From Larix sibirica (Eukaryota; Streptophyta; Pinopsida; Pinales; Pinaceae), in NCBI GenBank assembly GCA_004151065.3, contig NWUY0300030295.1, forward strand, positions 11,529 through 25,828: a DNA stretch of 14,300 nucleotides, given 5' to 3'. The notes below the pieces were generated by a model that ran no database searches, had not been told where the DNA came from, and was given only the letters and a program-made list of their open reading frames with translations. This document shows, piece by piece, positions 7,871 through 14,300 of the stretch. The position numbers and the translations under genes are program-made. Position 1 is the first letter of the stretch; each line of letters opens with the position of its first letter.

Positions 7871-8158
7871 AAATAAAATCTTGTTGGCTCCCTCAATGCT
7901 AGAAGTGCATCAATCGATTCATAATCATATCAACTCATTCATTCATGGATCAAATTCAATGACATGTATGTGTCGTTTGTTTGGTATTGTCTTTGGCCAT
8001 GTGGAGGGTGAAAGGCTTCTCGGTAACTAAAATTCCCCGAGTTCCAAAGACTCACACAAATGGGATTAATGTCGGTCAATATGGCGGTGTTGTTGGATAG
8101 GGTGTATTCATGGGAACAAATGCAAGACTAAGTTTTTATATCTAGTTTGTAATCCACA
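7871..8158 (+). other. Region downstream of the RNase H relic, no firm gene
   Basis: Short open pieces in different frames follow each other, such as 7842-8030 in one frame and a segment with TKIPRVPKTHTNGINVGQYG near 8020-8080 in another. They may be shifted fragments of a coding region leading into the long frame at 8159, or retroelement 3' sequence. No domain is recognised. Confidence 0.3.
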
Positions 8159-9268
8159 ATGGAGAGAGTTGGTTTGGGAAGAACAGGAGCAGGAATTATG
8201 AAATGGTGGATTGGATTTTTTGTGGATTATGTAGCCTCCTCCTATGCACTGGGAGAGTGGTTGCTAATTCTGTTTAGTGTAGACTTCAATAGTCAGGTAA
8301 ATTCAATTGGTCATCGTTTATTTTCTCCCCTCTCGCTTGTCTAGAGAGTTTGGGATTCGAGGTCTATTTCTGAAGCAGTTATTTTGTTATTCGATTATGT
8401 GGATTGGCAGTTATGTGAGGAAATTTATGTGATAATTATGGAAAGAGTTGGGAGGGGAGTAGAGTTGGCTCCCTCCTTTGGAAACTAGTTATTCTATGTG
8501 GGCATCTTTGAGAATATCATGGAAAGCTTTGGGCAAGTTGCAGAGCTTTCTCATAATCAGTAATTGGATTTTGATGAGAGGAAATCTGCGGTAAGGAATT
8601 TTGATGAGAGAAAATTCCTTATCACAGATTTCCTCCCATCAAAATATTTGATTGTGGATTAAAAATGAATATTTAGTAATTGGATTGTTCAAGACTCAGG
8701 CCTTTTAAGATTGAATTGGGTTTAAGGTGGAGGTCTTTTGGGATTAACTATGGAAAAGCATGTTGAGGAAATCTTTAGGTGAACTGGGGATGTTCAAGTC
8801 GATATACAAGATATCGGACAACAAATGCGATGGATGAAGGCTCAAATGGAAGGGTTGATAGCATCAGTTCATAACATTACAGACCATGTGCCAATTTTGG
8901 ATAATCGTATAGATGAAATAGAACAGGTTTCTCATCATCTCAATTCCAATTTGTCTTGCTTTGGTTCATGCCTAGAAGAGGCTAAAGGAATGGTTCATGC
9001 CTAAGATTCTCAAGTAAAATAAATCTATTTAACTCTGGCTAAACATGAAGATCTTATAGCTAGAAAGAACTCCATAATGGATGGCAATTCTGAGAGTGAG
9101 AACAACACTGAAAATTTTGTTTGTCAACCTTCCCATGTTGATATCTCAATTTCAAGCAAGGATGTTGAAGTGGAACTATAAGAAGATGTCTACATTGCTC
9201 GTGCCAATGTCAATGAAGAAGAAGAAGTAGAAGATCAAGTCATGAAAAGTGATGATAGTGCAGTATAA
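8159..9268 (+). pseudogene. Long decayed frame of unknown function; coiled-coil-like second half
   Basis: A single reading frame covers 370 codons with about ten stops, fewer than half of what I would expect by chance in DNA this AT-rich. The second half, from the ATG at 8750 to the TAA at 9266-9268, has only four internal stops in 173 codons. It reads like a structured protein: MEKHVEEIF, VDIQDIGQQMRWMKAQMEGL, NRIDEIEQVSHHLNSNL, HEDLIARKNSIMDGNSESEN, then an acidic tail NEEEEVEDQVMKSDD. Hydrophobic spacing in 8790-8950 suggests a coiled coil. All four stops can be explained by one C-to-T change (CGA to TGA, or CAA to TAA). I do not recognise the family. It could be an ORF carried by the element that supplied the upstream RNase H, or an unrelated host or transposon gene relic. 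No zinc knuckle, RT or nuclease motif was seen. Confidence 0.45.
8559..8686. repeat. Foldback structure flanked by 12-bp direct repeats
   Basis: The arms 8568-8602 and 8611-8645 are inverted repeats of 35 bp with three mismatches and an 8-nt loop. Identical AGTAATTGGATT copies at 8559-8570 and 8675-8686 bracket the structure. This could be a miniature foldback element with a target-site duplication, or a replication template-switch that copied the left arm in reverse. The left direct repeat overlaps the arm by three bases, which slightly favours a local rearrangement. Confidence 0.8.
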
Positions 9269-9516
9269 TTTTCAGTTTGCATGCTTCATTTTGCCAAAAA
9301 ATACTAGGCCAGATTGTTAAAATATATAGCAGTGTAGTTATTCTTATTCATTTTGAAATAGTTTTCAGACTTTGGAGGATTGTAAAGGGTGTTGAAAGCA
9401 CAATGGAAAACACTCTTAGATATGCTTTGAACTACTGTTTTGTACTCTTTGAATTTGTTTTTATCAGTTGTTCATAATACAAAGTAACCATTTTAGTTAT
9501 AAAAAAAACCATTTAA
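9269..9516 (+). other. Possible 3' untranslated region with A-rich end
   Basis: The stretch follows the stop of the long frame and is T-rich. It ends in an A8 run at 9500-9507 followed by CCATTTAATAAA. Open reading at 9277-9477 has no recognisable features. It is compatible with the 3' UTR and tail of a retroelement on the plus strand, but this is only a positional argument. Confidence 0.3.
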
Positions 9517-9600
9517 TAAAGAAACATATTCCATGCTTTGTCTTTTTCTTTTCATTTTATAAGACGACATCTATTGTTATCGTAAACCCTACGTTAAATT
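9517..9600. repeat. Direct repeat R2, first copy
   Basis: This shares the order TAAAGAAACATATTCCATGC, a CTTTTTCTTTTCATTT-like tract, ATCTATTGTTAT and GTAAACCCTA with 10192-10275, 675 bp downstream. The copies differ by scattered substitutions and small indels. The family is unidentified. Confidence 0.85.
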
Positions 9601-10039
9601 AAAATAGTTATTTTGTTTATTTGAAGAGGTAGGATGGATTGCTCCAATGAGGTTAAGACTCCATTGAAAAGGGCCAACATATGTTTGTTTGGGTGTGGGA
9701 AGTAGGGCTAGGGTGGGTGGGTAGTTGTTTGTTCGGATGGGCTTCATCCATTCGAATCGAATTTGAAACAATTGCATTGGATTAATGAGTGAGTAACTAG
9801 TGTTAATACCTACATGTTGCTTACCCAAATCCAAAGGCTCACTAGGTGGCATCCCTAGGTCAAAGGATCTATAGCTTTTTCCTGCATCGATGGAGATTAT
9901 AGATCTCTTAGACCTTCCAATTTCAAAGCTAAGACCATGTATAGTTGTATTTGAATCATTTGTGGTTTATCCTATTCCATCTCCCCTCAATATTGTTATA
10001 GCATTAACTATATGCTCTCAGTAAAGCTTTGGCAGAACT
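9601..10039. other. Non-coding stretch between repeat copies
   Basis: No gene is supported. The open minus frame 9589-9852 has no recognisable domain, and its G-rich plus strand (GGGTGGGTGGG near 9711-9721) explains the lack of stops. The segment separates the first R2 copy from the R1-R2-R1 block and may be an insertion. Confidence 0.4.
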
Positions 10040-10191
10040 TGCACATGATTAACATTATTTGGCCAATCCAATAAAACATACATAAAATATACACTTAATT
10101 ATTGTTACAACATAATTACCGCATAATAGAATTTTATCCAACTCTTTAAGCACTGGCAGGTGGCATATTCTTGTAATTCACTATCTTTTTA
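10040..10191. repeat. Direct repeat R1, first copy
   Basis: Shared landmarks with 10323-10480 are CACATGATT/CACGTGATC, GGCCAA, ATACACTTA, ACAACAnAATTA, GCATAATA/ACATAATA, CTTTTTAAGCACT-like and CAGGTnnCATATTC. The offset is 283 bp. It is followed immediately by R2. The class of element is unknown. Confidence 0.8.
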
Positions 10192-10275
10192 TAAAGAAAC
10201 ATATTCCATGCTTCATTTTTTTCTTTTTCATTTCATAAGATGAAATCTATTGTTATTGTAAACCCTATGCTAGAT
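10192..10275. repeat. Direct repeat R2, second copy
   Basis: This is the partner of 9517-9600 and lies directly between the two R1 copies. The R1-R2-spacer-R1 order suggests that R1 plus R2 form one longer unit of about 283 bp that was tandemly duplicated, with the second unit cut off by the LINE tail to the right. Confidence 0.85.
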
Positions 10276-10322
10276 TGACAATGAATTTATGGAGTCTTTA
10301 GTGTTGATGATGTACAAAAATT

Positions 10323-10480
10323 TACACGTGATCATCATTATATGGCCAACACGATAAAATGTAGATGAAACATACACTTAGCTACTTTTACAACACAATT
10401 ATCACATAATAAATTTTGATGTAACATTTTAACTTTTTAAGCACTACCAGGTACCATATTCCCATAGTGGTATCATTTTG
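10323..10480. repeat. Direct repeat R1, second copy
   Basis: This is the partner of 10040-10191 at clearly lower than perfect identity, so the duplication is old. Similarity weakens after about 10490, shortly before the LINE tail at 10516. Confidence 0.8.
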
Positions 10481-10515
10481 AATGGCTATAAAATTACAAC
10501 CATAACTCTCCATAC

Positions 10516-11463
10516 CTTCTTCTTCTTTTTTCAATGAAAAATAACACACCATTTAATATTAAAATAGTATAAAGTCTTTACAAAAGATAGATCCTCATGA
10601 GCATATACAAACCATACCAACTATAATGTATCAGAATAGGAAGGCTGATCAAAATCAACACAAGGGTCCAGAATGCCTCCCAAAGGCCATAAACAAGAGA
10701 TCAACAAGAAATTAACAAGTTACCAGTCGGAACCGAAACAAGGCCAGAGCTGGAACAATGCACAAAAAATGCCCACAAGAGCCAGGCCAGTCAAGACGAT
10801 CCACCAAGGTAGCAAAGCAGAGAAACAAAGGAGGAATCCCATACAAGATTCACCCATATGTAAACAAAATTGGAAATGACCAAAAAATATCCAATAGGTT
10901 GTTGGATACTCCAACCAAATATTGCCTGGAAAAATAAATAAGATCGACATAATATGGAAAAAAAATAATACTAAGTGAAAGTGTAAAACAACAACTAAAT
11001 GACCATCGAGCTTTGTGAACAAAGCTGAGCATCCAACCACTCCTCCAAGTAGATGACACCCTTAGTAACCAAAAGAGCTCGTTTAGATAGTTCATCCGCC
11101 AAACAGTTAAAATCTCTGTAAATATGGGCAAAGGAGATACTGACAAAACCATTGATAAGATTGTAAGTATCCTTCAGCCACGAGGAAAGTGAGAGATTCC
11201 AGAACGAGAAAATGCCCTTGGCCCAATTAATAATCATCATGGAATCACCCAAAACGTGTAACTTCTCTATACCAATCGATCTAGCAAAATAGAGAATCAT
11301 CCAGAGGTCAAGTAGTTCACTTCTGGAATTTGTTCCATGGCCACAATGCATCCAAATTTTGTAGAAATGGGAGTCATTTAGGTATAAAATAACCCTAGCA
11401 CCACTGATCGAAGCTCCACACTGGGATGCTCCATCAAAGAAACCACGAGGAAAGAGGTCCCCC
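10516..11463 (-). mobile_element. 3' end of a non-LTR (LINE-type) retroelement
   Basis: On the minus strand this contains an RNase H coding segment (11463-10995), then about 460 bp of T-rich 3' UTR, and a terminal A-rich tail with GAA repeats (GAAAAAAGAAGAAGAAGG, about 10532-10515). RNase H as the last domain followed by UTR and a simple A-rich tail is the layout of plant L1-type elements. The reverse transcriptase and endonuclease portions are missing upstream of 11463. This means either 5' truncation, which is usual for LINEs, or an assembly join at the ambiguous base 11464. Open frames across the UTR (minus 10720-11040 and 10850-11152, plus 10673-10879) are not supported as genes. Confidence 0.65.
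10995..11463 (-). CDS. LINE-type RNase H domain, partial, open reading frame
   Basis: The domain would cleave RNA in RNA-DNA hybrids after reverse transcription. From 11463 the frame is open to a TAG at 10997-10995 (156 codons). It reads PRGFFDGASQ, GTNSRSELLDLWMILYFARS, IEKLHVLGDSMMIINWAKG, SISFAHIYRDFNCLADELSK and a C-terminal EEWLDAQLC. All four catalytic acidic residues of the fold can be seen: D in FFDGA (11435-11433), E in RSELL (11318-11316), D in LGDS (11246-11244) and D in LADEL (11096-11094). They share one frame with family-like spacing. There is no start codon of its own; this is the C-terminal end of a longer ORF2-type polyprotein whose upstream part is absent. The lack of stops contrasts with every other element in the window, so the insertion may be relatively young. 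A small deletion after GASQ is likely, because the usual glycine-rich segment is short. Confidence 0.8.
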
Positions 11464-11464
11464 N
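11464..11464. other. Ambiguous base N
   Basis: The only unresolved base in the window falls exactly where LINE homology stops on the upstream side. It may mark an assembly join or a sequencing ambiguity, so adjacency of the sequences on its two sides should be treated with caution. Confidence 0.9.
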
Positions 11465-11889
11465 ATACAAGGACTTCGTCAACGGAGTGCTCAACTATTG
11501 TCGAAAGGTATAATGTCTCAGTTTTATGTACATATTGAATTCATGAAATTTTATTTATGGTTTTATATTGGATTTTCAAGTTTTGTTTAATTTCAGATGA
11601 TGTTAGTTCTATTTTTGGAAGTCTTTTTGGGAACCTAAAATGGGGGTCCCTCAGAGCCGTACGAGCCTTGAGGGCACCTGACTCATATTAAAGGGGTTGT
11701 TGGTATCTTTCGTCAATATTGGACTGGACCGGACAACGAATCAACCGCAACTACAACGACCTTCATTCAAAACTCGAATCAGGTTCGGTGAACTGTTTTC
11801 TTTATTTTCTTTTATATATGAGATTGATATTTCAGCTTTAGTTGCAAAAAGAAAAGAATCAATCTACTTTTCTGAGATTTTATGAACTT
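11465..11889. other. Non-coding region with GC-richer patch and short hairpin
   Basis: No supported gene. CCCTCA (11648-11653) and TGAGGG (11669-11674) form a 6-bp stem around a CCGTACG-containing loop. After it comes an A/C-rich stretch (about 11733-11765) that resembles a plant 5' UTR in composition and is followed by a possible donor (CAGGTTCGG near 11780). No start codon with a sustained frame follows, so no exon is called. Confidence 0.35.
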
Positions 11890-11891
11890 TG

Positions 11892-12100
11892 TTTGTATTC
11901 TAATATCGTTTCTAGAATCGTTACTTACAGTAAAATAACATCTTGGATTTGAGATTCATTATTTCAACCTGTGTTCATGTTCTAACTGCGTTCCAGAATT
12001 GATTAATTATAGTAGAATGAGATTCTAGATTTGCTTAAGGATTCGTTGTATTCCCTGTTGGCGTATTCCAGATCTCTAGCAGAAATTGATTTAGGGTAAA
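11892..12100. repeat. Diverged tandem repeat, unit about 75-82 bp
   Basis: Three aligned blocks are visible: CGTTTCTAGAATCG at 11908, CGTTCCAGAATTGA at 11989 and CGTATTCCAGATC at 12062. Each is followed by a TTA/AGTA-AAT segment and a GATT(C)TAGATT/GGATTTGAGATT-like tail. Identity is low, so the unit boundaries are approximate. Confidence 0.5.
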
Positions 12101-12812
12101 TGAACTATTTGTCCTTTGAGTTTGCTTTCTTTCAGTTCTATAGATGTAAATTATGTTTCTTTTAAATTGCATTTATAAAAATGGATTCCTGTGTTAGAGG
12201 TAAAGGAATCGAGTCTAGTTATGGTTCATTTATTTAAAAACTCTGTTTTATTATGTATCCCAGTGTGGCGATGTAAAGATCAACGTACTGCATAACCTCT
12301 GTGTATTTAGATCCAGATCGCTGGGCCTTCCTCCGTGAGTTGGATAGAACCTTGAATAGATCCGTGAGGTTCCATTCAAGCCGACCTCAGCCTATCTAAC
12401 CCCATTTAACAGGCGATCCCTTCCAAGTTAATGATGTATGATTGTTCCTAAACTAATTACTTCCAATCGAAGCTATCGAGTTCTACATTCCCATTCCCAG
12501 GACCCTTGCATGTTGATATCTTTCCCGAATATCTCTGTATGAAGTTATTGGTCTTTTAAACTGTAACTTGTAGTCAACTATCGCTGAGCAATTTAGATCG
12601 CTGACCTCTGTGTCCTACTTGTTAAGGATATCAACACGTTACTGTGGGCTGAATGATTCCACTTTCATGACCTCCGTGTTCAATTTGTATACAACCATGT
12701 TTCGAATCCCGAGGTCATTCTTGAGATCTAGTGTAGACATGGGGATATCAGTGTCCTGTAGACAAGTCCCATTTGAATTGCACTGTGTTTTTGGGTGTGT
12801 ACCGTGAATGTA
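12101..12812. other. Non-coding repeat field with recurring CTCTGTG/CTCCGTG phrase
   Basis: The phrase occurs near 12297, 12331, 12360, 12532, 12605 and 12671. A longer shared context, TTAGATC followed by GCTG and CCTCYGTG, appears near 12307-12336 and 12593-12612. The open frame 12610-12807 (65 codons) has no recognisable protein features. The pattern suggests old, diverged tandem repeats rather than unique gene sequence. Confidence 0.4.
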
Positions 12813-12888
12813 CATTCTGATTATTTAATAGTAAAGAGGATTTCTGTGTGCATTCTGATTATTTAATAGTAAAGAGGATTTATGTGTG
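12813..12888. repeat. 38-bp tandem duplication
   Basis: The copies 12813-12850 and 12851-12888, each beginning CATTCTGATTATTTAATAGT, differ at a single clear position (TTTCTG versus TTTATG). This is much more similar than the other repeats here and so is the youngest event in this field. Confidence 0.95.
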
Positions 12889-13210
12889 CATTTATTTGAA
12901 GGATTCTTGAATTTTGATTTTTTTATACTTGATTTGGGCGTGGATTTGGATCCCTCCACCCCTGTGTATACCTCGTTCGCAGGCATTCCATGGATTGGGA
13001 CCACCGTAGCCTTTCTCTGCCCATTCATACCTGCTGGTACATTATGTTACTTGCTTAGAGATCAAGTTCCGATGAAATTCCTTGAATATTAAATGTTTTC
13101 TTACACCTGAGATTGAACGCTGGGCCGACGTTAACCTTATTAACATCTCTGCCATTCGAATTTACTGTCTATTACCTCTGCGTGTTGGTTGTTTCCACCT
13201 TATGCATTGA
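12889..13210. other. Non-coding, continuation of the repeat field
   Basis: No gene is supported. Overlapping short frames on both strands (minus 12825-13028, plus 12886-13092) show no known motif. CTCTGCC and CTCTGCG phrases recur near 13147 and 13177, and GCTGGGCC (near 13119) echoes the one near 12322. Confidence 0.4.
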
Positions 13211-13344
13211 CTTGCCAGTGAGGCATTTTCAGTCTATGTAATTATCCATAAAAATCGATTTGCAATTTATGTTTTAACCTGGCAAGTAAGTCGTTTTCCA
13301 TCTGCATGTTAATCCATTAGATCGATTCACTACCTATATCCAAA
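13211..13344. repeat. Diverged 67-bp tandem repeat, two units
   Basis: Units begin near 13211 (CTTGCCAGTGAGGCATTTTC) and 13278 (CCTGGCAAGTAAGTCGTTTT). Both continue with a TCTRTGTAATTATCCAT-like segment and ATCGATT (13254 and 13321), a constant 67-bp offset. A third, weaker ATCGAT occurs at 13444. Confidence 0.65.
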
Positions 13345-13858
13345 TCGTGAACCCCTGTCATTTCTTTGATACTGATCTGCGCGTGGGTGAATCCTAAATT
13401 GGAAATCGCTTATAGTGTAGTGTCTATTTGCATTCAATATTAAATCGATCCTCTACCTTAGTAAAACCTCGACTCTCTGCTAAATTTTGATCCAAATCGT
13501 ATTGACCATGAAATTCTATTGTGATTCCACTGGCATTTCCAGATTGACAATATAAATTCTCTCTGTTCAATTTCTCTGCGTTTTGATTTCAATTGGGATT
13601 GGCATTTTTACTACCCAGAAAATGTATTTGATCCATTTAATTTGACCTCCAATTTTTTCTGCTTACTTTGTCGAAGAAGCTAATCGGTGTTTCCAGGAAT
13701 ATTATATAATTCAAAATTTGTATTGCTCTGCCCTTTTATGGAAGTTGTAATTTTTGCTTTTATCTCCAGACCTTATCCATAATTTGAATACTTCTAAACT
13801 TTGAACTCGAATTCCTACATGACTGTGCATTATCTTTTAACCACTCGGTGTAATATTA
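13345..13858. other. Non-coding, AT-rich continuation of the repeat field
   Basis: No gene seen. The CTCTGC/CTCTGT phrase recurs (near 13474, 13559 and 13571), and ATTGGxATTTxxA and GATCCA words recur without a clean unit length. Long T-rich tracts make intron-like composition possible, but no splice pair with flanking coding sequence was found. Confidence 0.35.
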
Positions 13859-14150
13859 TTATTTAGGGCTCTATTTTCGAATTCTGGTATATCAATCCCA
13901 ACCGCCAAAGCCGTCCAGGGTTAATGGGAGAACGCTGTGCGTTTTGATTGGAATTTAACAATCTGTGCATTATTTAAGACTCTGTTTTTAATTTCATATA
14001 TTTCAAACTATTCATGCCAAGGCGCCCAGATCTAATTAGATGATCACCAGTGCGATTCCAGTCAGGGTCAAGGATGTAAGTTCTAATCTCAAAGCTTCCC
14101 AACGCCCAGGTCTAAGGGGGGATACCTGTGTGTAACTCAATATAAAAACT
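13859..14150. repeat. Diverged 111-bp tandem repeat, two full units and a partial third
   Basis: Unit A starts at 13859 (TTATTTAGGGCTCTATTTTC) and unit B at 13970 (TTATTTAAGACTCTGTTTTT), 111 bp apart. Each carries a GC-rich core: CGCCAAAGCCGTCCAGGG near 13903-13920 and GCCAAGGCGCCCAGATC near 14016-14032. A shorter third core, AACGCCCAGGTC, lies at 14101-14112. After each core comes a GTGCG or GTGTG motif. Identity between units is moderate, indicating an old array. Confidence 0.6.
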
Positions 14151-14300
14151 ACTTCAAATCTCTGTAATTCCATGTTGAAGTTTTGTGGAGGCTGTGAAAT
14201 TATGCTCTGCATCATGTCGAAATTTGATTAGGGAATTTATAAATACGAGATGTGAATAGATCCTTCAGTCTCTAATATCCTCGCGTTTCCAGAAAATCCG
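14151..14300. other. End of window, no gene seen
   Basis: This is AT-rich sequence with two more CTCTG words (near 14160 and 14205) continuing the repeat-field style. No open frame or recognised element is present. Confidence 0.4.

Noticed and set aside
8070-8344. Membrane protein suggested by a hydrophobic stretch in 8159-8344
   Set aside because: Hydrophobic runs arise easily from T-rich DNA, and no topology or family signal supports it.
10673-11152. Open frames on both strands across the LINE 3' UTR
   Set aside because: Untranslated T-rich sequence gives long hydrophobic frames on the minus strand; no homology is recognised.
11699-11712. Second primer binding site (TGGTATC near 11700)
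   Set aside because: Only seven bases match and no LTR edge precedes it.
12610-13092. Three short open frames (65-68 codons) on both strands
   Set aside because: They overlap each other and the 38-bp duplication and show no known protein features.
1-14300. CRISPR array, bacterial operon or plasmid features
   Set aside because: No regularly spaced identical repeats, no ribosome-binding-site-led genes, and all recognisable genes are plant or plant retroelement types.

Overview
This window looks like intergenic DNA from a large, repeat-rich land plant genome. A gymnosperm (conifer-like) source is my best guess. The reasons are the decayed Ty3/gypsy gag, two plant retroelement RNase H domains, a SINE-like element, AT-rich spacers and a broken plant phytochrome sequence. 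The organism assignment is inference. I see no intact protein-coding host gene, no true tRNA or rRNA gene, no CRISPR array and no bacterial-type operon.

Layout. 1-1345 (minus) is a stop-riddled gag of a Ty3/gypsy element whose pol lies beyond the left edge. 1346-1997 is its leader. 1998-2009 is a tRNA-iMet-type primer binding site and about 2015-2905 is the 5' LTR, so the element runs right to left. The LTR holds a degenerate 58-bp tandem repeat and many TTCGAA-like motifs. 2906-3217 is AT-rich spacer. 3218-3433 is a tRNA-related SINE-like element with pol III A and B boxes and a T9 end. 3434-6498 is mostly unassigned, with two perfect hairpins, a 36-bp internal duplication and one weak minus-strand coding-like stretch (5380-5805).

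6499-7290 (plus) is a truncated phytochrome pseudogene: N-terminus, PAS region and the first part of GAF, with one frameshift and several stops. It ends before the bilin-binding region. 7403-7870 (plus) is a decayed plant-type RNase H domain interrupted by a near-perfect 77-bp tandem duplication. 8159-9268 (plus) is one reading frame with about ten stops. Its second half (8750-9268) reads like a coiled-coil protein with an acidic tail. A 35-bp-arm foldback flanked by 12-bp direct repeats lies inside it at 8559-8686.

9517-10490 contains two interleaved direct-repeat families. 10516-11463 (minus) is the 3' end of a non-LTR (LINE-type) retroelement. It has an open RNase H domain that keeps all four catalytic acidic residues, a 3' UTR and an A/GAA-rich tail. 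An ambiguous base sits at 11464, exactly at its upstream edge. 11465-14300 has no coding signal. It is a field of diverged tandem repeats with unit lengths near 80, 38, 67 and 111 bp and a recurring CTCTGYG-type phrase.

The pieces do not act together as a pathway. They record successive insertions, duplications and decay. The items most worth following up are the phytochrome pseudogene, the long coiled-coil frame, the foldback, the intact RNase H domain and the repeat field on the right.
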